In this document: one piece after another, positions 35,670 to 47,139 of the stretch
How the letters are laid out: every line of letters begins with the position of its first letter
How positions within the stretch are numbered: position 1 is the first letter of the stretch
Assembly (NCBI GenBank): GCA_958510875.1
Contig: OY294068.1
Coordinates: 175,677,411 to 175,741,410, forward strand
Length of the DNA stretch: 64,000 nt
From: Endomychus coccineus
Taxonomy: Eukaryota; Arthropoda; Insecta; Coleoptera; Endomychidae
Direction of reading: 5' to 3'
Program-made: the position numbers and the translations under genes
The notes under the pieces: model-generated
What the model was told of the DNA's origin: nothing
The model's database searches: none
What the model saw: only the letters and a program-made list of their open reading frames with translations

Positions 35670-35869
35670 TGTTGTATATCACCCTGTACTTTATTTTTCA
35701 TTTTGATTATGTGTTGTCATGGTAAATGTCATATTATTAAAAAAGATTTTGTTTGTCAATAAAAAATGAAAGTAGCATGTTCAATAGTTTTCAGCTAGTA
35801 TATTCGTATACCTATACAGAACAGTTTGACCTCAAGAGGGAAAACTATCTAAAGATAAGTTTTCTAACA
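35670..35869 (+). repeat. 3' LTR of BEL/Pao element
   Basis: Direct repeat of 33881-34081, followed by target duplication gcagt. Confidence 0.9.
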
Positions 35870-35874
35870 GCAGT

Positions 35875-36085
35875 CGCGTATTTCGATCCAAAGTAGACCA
35901 AAACCAGGAAAATTTTTGGAAAACTGTGGAAAATCTGAAAAGAGAATCTTTTCACGTCATTGTTATTATCGTGTGATAAGTCGCCATAGGGGATTTTGTG
36001 GTCGCTGAATACGAATTTGATAATTAAAAAGTTGAAAAATATCATTTTCCGAAAAAACGCAGAAATTTCTTTCATGAATTTTTTT
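35875..36085 (+). repeat. 'GGTCGCTGA' repeat family, right half
   Basis: cgcgtatttcgatccaaagt through gtcgctgaatacgaatttga matches 62203-62345 and continues the repeat broken by the BEL/Pao insertion. Confidence 0.75.
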
Positions 36086-36094
36086 CAATGTAAC

Positions 36095-36180
36095 TCTGGT
36101 AATAGATATTTAAGTAAGTTCAGTAAGTACAGCTAGTCCAGTTAGTTCTTAGTCAATCCAAGCAAGTATTATATAATGCC
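36095..36180 (-). repeat. Dispersed inverted repeat, right copy
   Basis: Reverse complement of 30707-30820 in part. Confidence 0.55.
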
Positions 36181-36189
36181 GAAATTCTT

Positions 36190-38280
36190 TAATTCACATT
36201 ATATCAATCCATAGTATCATGTATTTCTTCTGGAAATGTTCATTGCTACATGAAATATAGTGTAGTTAAATTCTGTCGACTCAACACACATATGCAGCAG
36301 AAATGAATAAATGTAATACTTCGAGAATATATGGTTTGGTCCAATCGGTAGGATTTACATAATACATCTTGAAGGAAAACATGTCGCTGAACTGAGTCAA
36401 ACCATTTAGAACTTTCTCAAATATTATTCATATATTCTAAAAATAAAGACGATGAATATAAGATACAATATGAAGTATCAAACTTACCTAAAATTGTAGA
36501 AACATATTTTCCCCGTTGCTCTCGGAAACATTTTGCAAAGTACCTGAATTGAGTATAATGTTCCCGGTGTTGAACAGAATAAAGTTTATTTGAGATTCGT
36601 TTCAGAATATCATGTTTTTGTAATACTACCCTTTGTTGTTATTCAAGATGGCTTAACGGAAATGATCAGAATTATGTGTAAGTCGACCTTCGATGTTCCC
36701 AACTTTTCCAGAAATATTTTAAGCACATTCTGCAATCATCTCCTAATATCTGAGAAACGAAATGAAGTGAAAGGAGAATTACAACCGCACATTGATTTTC
36801 ACCCTTCAATATTTTATTCAAATTGTAAAATTGAATAATACTATGTTGATATCACTTTTATTTGTAACAACCGTTTCTTTTGTTTCAGCGTTATTACGTC
36901 ACCTTCAGACGGTATTCAGATACAATCAAAATACATAGCTTCTACTGTATATTATTATACTTATCGGTAGCAAAGAATTAGTGTAGTAGCTTATTCTTGG
37001 ACTGTGAGGATTATTTCTATTGGATGTCATGGCGGGTTATTCCATTCTAATAATGATGTTGATAAAAGCAGAGTAAAGATGCCAATCATAACAATGATTT
37101 GTGGAATAAATATATTAAATAGGAAGCTTCAAATGAATTAGGTCTGTTGAGTCTATAAGAAGGAGAATATTGTTTTTGTGTATATAAATTACCAAAGATT
37201 CCAATAATGTTATTACTTTCGATTCTTTATCAGGTGTTTGTGAAACATATTGCCACGCGCCAGTTTTTTTGGTAAAGCTGAATATTTTTAACTGAATATT
37301 GGTTTGCGGGCGAGAAGCATGGCGTATCACTGAGGATTCTTGTTTGAGATAAGTTGAACGTAATTTGAAAAAAACAACGTTGGTAAAACTGACTTAATAA
37401 AATTTATTAAAACAAATTAAAATTGAAATGAGTACGGGAAATTTGGTAATACATAAAGCAATTAATAAAACACAATGATGAATAATTTGAAAATAAGTTC
37501 AGTTAATCACGAGACATGATTTCAAAATTATTTATTAGTTTTAAAATGAGTTAAATTGATTCATTAACTCTCCATTATATGGGAATGAAAAAACTTCATT
37601 CAGATCGATGCGTACACACCCGAGAAGAAAATTCGAATATTCCTATTTTCCTCTTTCGGTGACTTATATAGACTTTATTGATGAAATGATGAAATCCAGC
37701 AACTTAGGATTCACACAGTAAATGAACTTGTCCGAGAGAGTGATGAACTCTAGTGCTGACAGCGCAGTTTTACTTATTATTTGCAATATAAGAGTATCTG
37801 AGGATGAAATTAAGACCGACTGACAGGAAATCGTTCAAAGTAAGTTTCGTAATCAGATAATACATTGAAATAAACTACTATAACAGGAATAAAAATGATT
37901 CACAATATTGAGAAAAAACATAAATTGGTAATAATTTAATTTGGTAAAAAGGGAAACGTGACAATATAAACTGTTCATTTCAGGGAAGGAATGATTATTA
38001 TCGAAAGAACGTTCTGCGAGTATGGAACCTATTAATGAATGTCTAAAGCATTTTTTATCAGTCTTTCCATCAAAAATAAATACAATCAACGGAATCGCAA
38101 TGAATATTGGTTACTGATCCCAAACAATAACTAAATTAATCAACCGTAAACAACAAAACAATATTTACTTCGGTATATACCCAAAAGTTGAAATTGAAGA
38201 AGAAAAGATATTTGTTAATTTAACTTATCAATTTCGAATGAGGATATATCTCATTCAATAATGAAGCCCGAACAAAGGCA
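36190..38280. other. Intergenic, no gene seen
   Basis: AT-rich. Small frames at 36590-36838, 37115-37330 and 37853-38089 show no domains. Confidence 0.35.
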
Positions 38281-38284
38281 ATTG

Positions 38285-38430
38285 ATAAATCTAGAGATTA
38301 TAAGCTATCATGTCAGAGATGCGATTTATTTTACAAAGGGAAAACAGGCCGGTCATTTTATATTAGGTGCTATAACGAAGAAAATCATCATTATCAGAAC
38401 GTAATATCTTATCATGTAATCTTATAGTAA
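38285..38430 (+). pseudogene. GIY-YIG relic of a Penelope-like element
   Basis: The frame reads YKLSCQRCDLFYKGKTGRSF followed by R..NEENHH, the GIY-YIG core of PLEs (YKL.C..C...YIG.TGRSF...R..EH), with IG changed to KG. Only this endonuclease fragment was recognised; no RT is nearby on this strand. Confidence 0.7.
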
Positions 38431-38596
38431 TGATCCTCTGAGTTCATGAATGACCGGCCACAGTAATCCTTTGCTACCTACCGATAAATATTTATAGTCG
38501 ATATTATGTATTTTAATTGTATTTGTTTACCTTCTGCATGTGGCATAATAAAGTTGAAACCGAGCATGGATATTGTCTAGGAAGGTATTATACGAA

Positions 38597-39491
38597 GATA
38601 TCAAAAATTATCTTGGTCAAGGGTGGTTGTGGAATTTAAAACGTGCGTCTTACTTTACGTTTGAAATAAGTATGTCACTGTCACACTGACATCATCAATA
38701 ACCTACAAATTTCATACCTATTTCTTTCAGTTGTAAAACAATAATGAACTACAAATTGAAAATTATCTTGGTCAAGGGTGGTTGTGGAATGTAAAACGTG
38801 TGTCTCACTTCAAATTTTTGAATATGTTTTGTTGTATCAGAATCTGTTAAGTCATTGTGCTGGAATTTTCTAATCCAGTTTTTGAATCATGCCTCTTACC
38901 ACACAGCAAAAATTGTCATGATTGAAGCCTATTTTGGAACGGGTGCGCTAGTTTATGGAAATTGGTAATACAGTCAACGTTTGCGTTTGGACAATTTTCG
39001 AGAGCACTTCCCAAACGTGGCAATATTACCGGACAATTTTTATGCGTGCCTTACAAATTGTGTTTCGCGAAACTGGTTGTGTGACTCATAAAAAAGTTGC
39101 TGGTAGACCAAGAGTTCGTACATAAGAAGTTGTCAATGACGTTCATCAAATAATTTGCAAGAACTTCAACAAAATATAGTTCAGCAATGTGCAACCATAA
39201 CACCAGAAATGCTGCAAAACGGTTTTCACAGCATGAGGATGCGCGTCAACTTGTACATCGAACAAAACGGGGGACATTTCCAACAATTAGTGTAATTTAG
39301 TTTTTCTTGTTGCGAAAACCGTTATTTCATAATTTGTAGTTCATTATTGTTTTACAACTGAAATAAATAGGTATGGAATTTGTAGGTTATTGATGATGTC
39401 AGTGTGACAGTGACATAATTATTTCAAACGTAAAGTAAGACACACGTTTTAGATTCCACAACCACCATTGACCAAGATAATTTCTGATATC
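38597..39491 (+). mobile_element. Mariner-like relic C with ~155-bp inverted repeats
   Basis: Arms 38597-38757 and 39331-39491 are reverse complements over about 155 bases (gatatc at both extremities, then attatcttggtcaa). The first ~50 bases of the left arm are repeated at 38761-38806, just inside it, making a tandem terminal duplication absent on the right. The centre is a broken transposase: MPLTTQQK near 38889, VFRETGCVTHKKVAGRPRVRT near 39060, then an internal deletion to QCATITPEMLQNGFHSM near 39190 and NGGHFQQLV. All catalytic residues are deleted. Confidence 0.8.
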
Positions 39492-40527
39492 CCGGTACTA
39501 TCTGACATTGTTACATTTATGACAGTGACAGTTTCCAAATAAAATTCCATTTCGGTCGGAAGTCTCCCGTACAAACATATTCCGATAGTCTATAGCATTT
39601 TTGGCAACGTTGACTGGACTAATGTTCCAACTTTCCAATAAGTTACTCTCATACAGGAACCTATAAGTACTCAGAAATATGTCTTCCAACAAAATATTCA
39701 TAATTCCTCAATCCCAGTTTATGATTGATTGACCGTGTAAGATCAGCTCTCAGCGCTGTCAGAAGTGTGAAATCTGTGAACGCCACAAATTCAATTTCAT
39801 GAAAATTTCACGGAACAATAATGATATTTCTTGTCAACGAAACGATTAAAATTGAATTTGCATCGATGTTTTCGTTCAGCGCTCGTTCGACGTCAGTTTT
39901 CTCTGTCAAATAAGCCATATTGAAACGGCGATTCGAAATATGTAAATCAGTTAAAGCTCAAAAGAGCAAGAGTAAAATAACGTTAAACTTTTGAATTTAT
40001 TAAACGGATCGTTGAACCTGTCACATTCAGGCTTATCGCAGATGCGATTCATACATCAGTTTAGTTCATTCGTATTTCATCCCTTATGTTTCTGAGTTAC
40101 CTACATTCTATATAACTACGTTCAAACTCCGCTGACATGCTATATTTATTCAACATGTTTCCCCTCTATTACGTCAATCAACGTTGGTGTAGCATCCTCA
40201 TCTATTTTCATCAAGTCACAATAGTAGCTACTCAGAGAAATATGATATTTGTAATCTACTTTGGATACCATGTTGTGTTTTGTCTAATTTGTTGAAACAA
40301 ATCAATCAATCAGCTAATTTTTGAATAATTACTTGTTTTTATTTGGATCGAGACAAACCATTAATGAGCATAATTAATGTTTAACATTAATTCAATAATA
40401 ATTATAAATAATTATATAATTCATCATAAATTAGGCTGATAGCATTCACAAATTTTACATAGTTACCATGTAAAGATGAGCGAATATATCCTTGACAACT
40501 TGGCTCAATCACTTCGGTTTTTCAGTA
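39492..40527. other. Intergenic, no gene seen
   Basis: No recognisable frames or repeats. The AT-rich sequence near 40320-40430 borders the next element. Confidence 0.4.
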
Positions 40528-40535
40528 GGCCCAAC
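40528..40535. repeat. 8-bp target-site duplication (left), copy 2
   Basis: ggcccaac, repeated at 41586-41593. Confidence 0.9.
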
Positions 40536-41585
40536 CACGGTCGTATACACATGTCTGGAAACTCGAGGTTGTTTCCTATGTGAGCAGTGAGTCCGCTAAG
40601 CGTCGCCTTTCGCGTAGTACCAAAAGACGCCACGTAGGGGAATTATAAAAGGCGTCACGTAAGAGTATCATCTTGATCTCTATGAGGAGTATTCTGTGAT
40701 AAGTGTCAGTTGACTTGTAAACACAATTGTATACGAAAGTTTTAACGTTCAGATCTCGATAGCGCTTCCGGCTTCGGGATTTTCACGTGGCCTATCGAAA
40801 TTAGAAGGTTCGAATTGTATAAAAACACAATTGCATGAACGAAAGACATCCTATGTAATTAGCTACGAACGTAATCATTTTGACATATGCCTCGAGGAGC
40901 TCGCTACGCGTCAGTTAGAGGTTATACATTTTACCGCGATCTTGTTAATTCGGGGCCGTTTTATGCCCCGTGCGGCCGGAGCCAGTTGTAATAAAGTGTT
41001 TTCGGCTATGGGCCGCTAGCTTTTACTCGCTTTGAGTATATTTTAGTAGCTAGAAAATTCCCTTTGGTACATCGCACGTCAGACGCTAGTAGCTGACAGC
41101 TGAGAATACCTCAAACTGTTTTAATTGAATTTTCCTATTTATTCGACATTTTGGGGCCCGAGACTATGCTATTTAGTGGCTCCGTTCATAAACTAACGAC
41201 ATGGAGCTAAGACCACATGCGAAAAGTCCTCGATAAGACGTTCTATGTACCGTAAATTTGCACTATTCTAACTCGCGAGCTACGCGCTCCTCATGTGAAC
41301 GTCATTCGATTTATCGAAAATTAACCAATTCAAAACAGTTTTTGACCCAGTTTGGGGCTATCACGACCTTTTAAAAGGTTCAAAGTTAACATTTCGACAA
41401 TTTTAAGCTATGCCTGAATGGTGCAAATGGGCATTAGTAATACTGCTTGCGATTCCGGAAAGAAATCGTTTCACCCCCTCTTGATCCAAGCGCCAGCTGG
41501 TGGCTGAGCGAGGGACTACGAGTTTCACGACGCGTAAGCGACCCAAGTCAACCATAGAGTTTCCAGACCTGTATGTACGACCGTG
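40536..41585. mobile_element. 1.05-kb DNA element with 8-bp target duplication, copy 2
   Basis: Second copy of the element at 14394-15444, in the same orientation and roughly 95% identical by eye. Ends CACGGTC...GACCGTG. It is flanked by a different perfect 8-bp duplication, ggcccaac (40528-40535 and 41586-41593), which proves independent insertion. Internal signals shared by both copies include a TATA-like box (tgtataaaaa, about 40818), cgtgcggccggag and aataaagtg near 40990. Confidence 0.9.
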
Positions 41586-41689
41586 GGCCCAACAAAACAA
41601 AAATAATGAATAATCATTTAAATCTAGAGCCATGATTTAACGTTCTATGTGTAGAGTAGACAAGTAGTGTGTTAAGCATAGGAAAGCGC

Positions 41690-41870
41690 TGGTATGTTGT
41701 TGGACATGCTGTCCTTCTCGCACATATAGTGCACTCTCACTCGCATTTTCTCCCCATCTACTAACTTCTCTTATTAAGTTGAATACCACTCATCGTAGTA
41801 ACATCAGTGAGTAACATGAGAGAGCAGTACATGTGCGAGAAGGACAAAATGTCCATCAACTCACCAGTGA
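41690..41870. repeat. Imperfect inverted repeat, ~50-bp arms
   Basis: ttgttggacatgctgtcctt followed by ctcgcacat pairs with atgtgcgag followed by aaggacaaaatgtccatcaa. Possibly a small MITE or the 5' end of the tyrosine recombinase element that starts 100 bases on. Confidence 0.65.
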
Positions 41871-42714
41871 AAAGCTTAGTAGTCTAGTCTATATATAGAA
41901 CTCTTTGTGATTAAATAACTGTCATAATAACAAAGGTTTGTATTTATTATTAAACGTTAATTAAAATCGCGATGAATTGCTTCGGAAAAGCTTCAGATTC
42001 AGAAATAAGCAAATCAATTGAATCTTTAATGCCTGCAAACACGGTTAAATCGTACAAATGCATTTGGAAGCAGTTTTTGACAATTTGTGAAGAGCGAAAA
42101 TATAAATTTCTTGAGCAAATCTCGAACGAAAACTTGGCAAATATTCTCTAGCATTGGGCTTTCAACATGAAGCGACCTGATGGAAAAGATTATAAGAAAC
42201 AAGTTGTGAAGACGATTTGGGATATGTCCTAAGAGTTCCTCCAGAAAAACTACTTTATAGATATTAATCATCGGAAAATAGACCTTTTCAAAGACATAGT
42301 TTTTATGAATGCCAGAACGCAAAAAAAAGCTACAAGCGCTTCCAGAGAGAAAAAAATCCAGTTTTTCAGCTCTGACAACTAAAGAGATCAGCAATATTGT
42401 TGTAAACTGTGACGGAAACTAACCGGACGGCTTACAAAAACAGTTTTACCAGATTTCTGCCGTCGATCTCGCTTGACGTGGCAGCGAAGCATCCTTCTGC
42501 TTAGTAGAATTTTGAAAGAACGAAGTCGAAATGTAGGAATATTTTACAGGAGGCCCTATTGAACACAACACCATATTCTCAAAAACTACACAGGGTGGAG
42601 AAAAACATACCACTGCTTATAAAGGGTTGACATCGAACAAAGAATATCAAACCAAGTGTTCAGTGCGCCTACCACAGAAGATATTAAGCAAAGAACACCA
42701 TATATCAAATAGTA

Positions 42715-44131
42715 TAGTCATTTTATGGATTGGTCCTACTTTTTTTTCCGACTTTAGGTTTGAAAATACAGAAAAATAGGAAATTTTCCGTAGATTACGA
42801 AAGAAATAGTGGCTGAAAACTTCCAATGAAGGAAAATGTCTTAATTTATATATATACGATTTTCCGTGTTTTTCCGGGAAAGAACACTTATATCTTCGAA
42901 AATAAGCATTTTAGAAGGAAAAGTTTCGAACAAAAGTTGTTCAGCATTAACTTTTACATAGGAATTAACTATTCTGAATTCAATGTTCATCGAATTTCCC
43001 AAGCATCGGATGGGAAAACAAAATATTTCCGAATAAGAACTACATATGAGAAAAAATTGCATTTGGCTGGTAAATATGGTATGATAATTTTATATTGGGG
43101 TATATATCGTTACTGTAAATGATTTTAATTAAGAATTTTCCAATATTTGCCCTAATTTTCCGGGTTAGGAAAATTTTTAAATTTTTTTTTTCAACCTTAG
43201 TGTATGATATGTCGATTTTTAGGTTTTTTAGAGCTCTGATAACGATTTTTCAGTTTATTTTGTCGTGAAAAGTCATTGGAAACGTACATTCGGAAAACGG
43301 AAAACGTTTTTTTAGTTAATTTTGTCACGAAATTCAATTGTTTTCGTTAGTATGTAGAGCAATAAGAAAAAACAAATTAGATAAAATTATAAAAAAATTA
43401 AAAAAATTCTTGATCGAGCACCATTGCGTTGAATCTTTCGATGCGCTGGACTATGTATTTGGCACCACTGCAATGAATTTGTGCGCAAGCGTTCAATCGT
43501 AAGATGCCCAAAATAACGCCACATGTGCTCTGTTATTGTATACGTTAAACGTTATTATAAAATATTTACAGCTGAGCTGTTGTGTATACCGTATAAACAA
43601 TTATTTTATTGATATATTTGATTAAAAAATCGTTCAAGTGAAAAACAACCTCGTTTTTAATATTAAATTGTTTAAATTAAAATTTTCGGATATATATTTT
43701 CAATGATTTTTCACGATGAAACAAAGTAAAAAAACATTTTCAGAACCATGCAAAATATAAGAATTGATCTGTCACACGTCATAATCAAAAATCCATCCTC
43801 CGAATGTACGTTTTCAATGACTTTTCACGACAAAATGAACTGAAAAATCGTTATTAGAGCTCTATAAAACTTAAAATCGACATATCATACACTAAGATTT
43901 AAAAAGAAATGAAAAAATTTTCCTTACCCGGAAAATTAGGGCCAATATTGGAAAATTCCTAATTATAATCATTTACAGTAACGATATATACCCCAAAATG
44001 AAAATCGAATGTAGAATAGTCAATTCCTATGTAAAATTTAATGCTGAACAACTTTTGTTCGAAACTTTTCCTTCTAAAATGCTTATTTTCGGAAGATATA
44101 AGTGTTCTTTCCCGGAAAAACACGGAAAATC

Positions 44132-44207
<76 letters not shown>

Positions 44208-44346
44208 TGAGACATTTTCCTTCATTGGAGGTTTTCAGCCACTATTTTTTTCGTAATCTACGGAAAATTCCCTATTTTTCTGTATTTTCAAACCTTAAGT
44301 AGGAAATAAAAGTAACAAATCTCAAAAAAAATCAATAAAATGACTG
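42715..44346. mobile_element. 1.63-kb foldback element inside the recombinase gene
   Basis: Outer ends tagtcatttta(t/tt) (left) and its reverse complement at 44327-44346 lie just inside a TA on each side (42713-42714 and 44347-44348), fitting a TA target duplication. Long inverted arms (about 42715-43310 and 43795-44346) share ggtttgaaaatacag, cggaaaatcgta, agtgttctttcccgg and gtcattggaaacgtac-type blocks. The left arm carries about 130 extra bases near 42975-43105. No transposase is present. Host coding resumes immediately after it, so it is an insertion. Confidence 0.85.
44133..44204. repeat. (TA)n microsatellite in right arm
   Basis: About 36 TA units; the left arm has only a few (42848-42857). 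Frames of alternating Tyr-Ile across it are artefacts. Confidence 0.95.
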
Positions 44347-44716
44347 TACCAAAAACGAATCGATTGTTCTTAACTCCAAATCTGAATTGGAAGAAGACAG
44401 GTATTGATATAGAAATTGTCCAATGGTTGCTAACCAACTCAGTAAGTGGACACTCTAGGCGAGCAAATTATTGGGATTGATATCAAGAAGGTGAAAATAA
44501 CCGATCATTCAAATCGTTCCTCCGCTGTGAACAATTTAACAAAATCGGGAACCAGCTTGAAAAAAGTTATTCAAATTACTGGTCATTCTTCAAGTGAGGT
44601 TCTCAAACCATACCTAAAGCTAAGCATTGAACATCATCTTAACATCGTTGAAAAAATGAGAAAAAGAACAAGAAATGTGTTTGTATTTCACTGTAATGAA
44701 ATTATGAAACAATGAT

Positions 44717-45190
44717 AATCTTTGAGTCATTGTGATTTGCTTATATACTGTATATTTACATTTTTGTATAGATATTCCCAGGCAAGATATGTCAAATTCT
44801 ATCAACACATAATGTTATAATTCTAGTTTCGGTATTTAGCCTGTTACTTCCTTTAGCTCGGGATCTAAATGCGGTAGGTACCTGGTATATCCGGCACATG
44901 GAAAACGAGCGCGCTCAATTAGACTTACCGCCTTCAGCGATTTGTCAAAAAAATCTAATTACATAGAATGGTGCATTGGATGCGCGAAATAGGCCTCCCT
45001 TGTGTTTCTTCAAACATTTGATTATCATCATGATAATCTTTAAAATAATTAGTAACATATAATACAAATCCGTGAAATATTTAGTGATGAAATGATCATT
45101 CTTATTTCTTTTTCTATTTCATATTGTTGTAGTCAAAAATATGATATCATAAGATATGAGTGTTCTCCAAAATTTATTGAGCTAATGTTT
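44717..45190. other. No recognisable gene
   Basis: May contain the 3' end of the recombinase element. No inverted partner for the region at 41690 was found here. Confidence 0.35.
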
Positions 45191-45194
45191 TTTA

Positions 45195-46370
45195 ACTTTT
45201 ATTTCAAAGAGCATCGTGTGATTCAGAGGAGAGATGTTGGAAGAGGAGATAGACATTCTAATTTTTTTGAAGGTTTGGAGGTAATAGGCAAAGGGAAAGA
45301 CCTCACTCAGTAAGGAGTTCCACAATTTCGCCGTTCGATAACGGAAGAAGTTGGGCATGTCTCGAGCTTGCCAATGAAGGCCTGACTAGCTTGAGCTTGT
45401 CAGGATCACCCACCTGGAATCTCTCGTGACAAGATTTACATTGAACACTGACCATGGAAGTATATACAAAAGAGGGAGAGATCGCCCACGTTTCTACGAT
45501 GTTCTAGGAATGTCACTAAAGTTTGCGCGCGTCTAGTCCGCCTATCTGGAATTTCTCGTGGTTGAATAACAGAAGAGATTTCTGATGAACACAGACCATG
45601 GAAATATCTATAGAAAAGGGAGAGACCTTTCTACGGGGTTCTAGAGAGGTCAATGAACTTGTAAATGTGACATCATCAATCAGAAGAATAGCTCTCTCCT
45701 GTATAGCATCCAAGACCTTTATCGTATGTTTGAGAGCCGAACTCCTGAATAATATTCCAGGTCAGGTCGAACCTGTGCTTTGTAGATTATGAGGAGCTGC
45801 TGGGATGTAAAATATCTCTTGGCATGGAATAGAAAACCAAGTTTTCGTGAAGCGGTTTTCGCAATGGGCCTCACATGATCATCTGTTCAGAGGATGTTGT
45901 TGGTTGTGATCCCGAGCATGGATATGGAAGACTTCATAGACATCATCATATCAGAAATTCTGAGATACGCCTCCCTGAAGAAGACGTAAGCTTGAGTTTT
46001 GGTTGCATTGAACTCTACTAGATTATCAGATCCTCATTTCAAAATTTTTGCCAGAGCTCTATCAATTACGTCTAACTGGCAGTGTCTCGCTTCTATGGCT
46101 TCATTCGTTGTATAGGGGCTCCAGATGAGAGAGCGGTATGAAGTGTATCATCATATTCAAAGCTGTGGATCGAACAGGCTGTCGCTTCCAGCAGATCGTT
46201 TATATGAAGCAGAAAAAAGTGTGTGCCAATACAGATCTCTGTGGAACACCAAAATTGATAGACATTGTAACAGAGGATACTCTATCAATCACCACATGGA
46301 GTGATCTATCTGAGAGTAAACTCGATAGTAAACGACAAAGTTTAACGACGTAACTGTTTGAGCACCCCTC
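45195..46370 (-). pseudogene. Jockey-like LINE, RT to C-terminus
   Basis: On the minus strand: SDRSLHVVIDRVSSVTMSIN followed by GVPQRSVLAHT (RT motif, near 46300-46210), a deletion over the catalytic box, then NLVEFNATKTQAYVF near 46020, MLGITTNNIL, RPIAKTASRKLGFLFHAKRY near 45865, LLIIYKAQVRPDLEYYSGV and AIQERAILLIDD near 45700. It ends in the tail and 3' UTR near 45200 (gagcatcgtgtgattc). A segment of the tail is present twice in tandem (45402-45519 and 45533-45645). Same family as the copies at 2.6, 19, 23 and 48.7 kb. Confidence 0.85.
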
Positions 46371-46601
46371 ACACTGAGTTTTATACCTTCCAGATTTTTC
46401 CAAGTCACTAATTTTAAAGTACGTGTTTATCCAGAAGATGGGTTGTATACTGAATTTGTAAAATAGTTCATTGGATCCATTTGTACTAGAAAAATATTTT
46501 TTTCTGCATTTGGGGTTACTTCCTTTAGAAAAATGTGTCAAATAATTAATTGTTGAATAGTAGCTTTATGATAATTTAGCAGGCTGATAAATGAAATTAA
46601 C

Positions 46602-46788
46602 AACACTGTTTTTACTATGTGTTCCACGACAAATTTGATGTATATTTACTATCGACTATTAAACTGCAATTACCAAACGATAACAATAAGTTATAACTTA
46701 CTATCGAGATATGATAATAACAGTTTAACTGTCGCAGTTACGATTGGTATTTGTAAAATTCAGTTAAACACATAGTAAAAACAGCGTT
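46602..46788. mobile_element. Small MITE, 187 bp
   Basis: Terminal inverted repeats of about 22 bp (aac[ag]ctgtttttactatgt, then gtt) flank a 143-bp centre that is itself partly palindromic. No target duplication was identified. Confidence 0.6.
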
Positions 46789-47139
46789 CGGTTCGGTTTA
46801 GTGTGTATCCACAGTATGAAAATTTGTTTTAATTGGAACAAATAATGATACTATCAGATTTGTTAGTTTATCAAATACAACATTTTTGATTGTAGAAATC
46901 AATTTTTTTTGGTGAATATCCTAAACGTAACGTTCAACGAAGAAAATCAAAAATTAACAGTAGCAATAATAGTTCCTCCAAAAACGTCCCGTGCCAGGAC
47001 TGAATAACTTGTAGGCAACCGATGCCCTAGATGAACCAGTATATGATGAATCACACAATAATTGACAAATGAAGAAAAAACATCATCATCACAAGAAATA
47101 AATTGAAATGTGCATTCAGTCAAGTAGTCATCCTGTATA
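46789..47139. other. No recognisable gene
   Basis: Nothing recognised except the 17-base match to the right end of mariner relic A (atcctgtataagccatg, near 47133). Confidence 0.35.

Larger units (their letters stand above)
33881..35869 (+). mobile_element. BEL/Pao LTR retrotransposon, internally deleted
   Basis: Two direct LTRs (33881-34081 and 35670-35869, about 200 bp, starting TGTTGTATATC and ending ctaaca on the right) enclose about 1.6 kb. The insertion is bounded by the 5-bp duplication gcagt (33876-33880 and 35870-35874), as usual for BEL/Pao. A primer-binding-like site follows the left LTR. Gag, protease and reverse transcriptase are absent. Only sequence from near the RNase H/integrase junction to the integrase C-terminus is left, so the copy arose by internal deletion. 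It carries no envelope gene. Confidence 0.92.
41972..44716 (+). pseudogene. Crypton-like tyrosine recombinase, interrupted
   Basis: The left part (41972-42712) starts at an ATG with a SAM-like DNA-binding region (SLMPANTVKSYKCIWKQFLT). After a frameshift near 42350 it contains the first catalytic Arg block (DLA*RGSEASFCLVEF near 42470; TGA for Trp) and GGPIEHNTIFSKTTQGGEKH. The right part (44349-44716) has LFLTPNLNWKKTG, the HxxR box (ITDHSNRSSAVNNL, near 44504), GHSS near 44581 and the candidate nucleophile Tyr in LKPYLKLS near 44610. R, HxxR, H and Y are all recognisable. These enzymes cut and rejoin DNA through a 3'-phosphotyrosine; in insects they occur in Cryptons and related families. 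Stops at 42149-42151 and 42231, and a 1.63-kb insertion, kill it. Confidence 0.8.

Noticed and set aside
43959..44302. Overlapping frames of repeated Tyr-Ile on both strands
   Set aside because: They are translations of the (TA)n microsatellite and foldback arms, not proteins.
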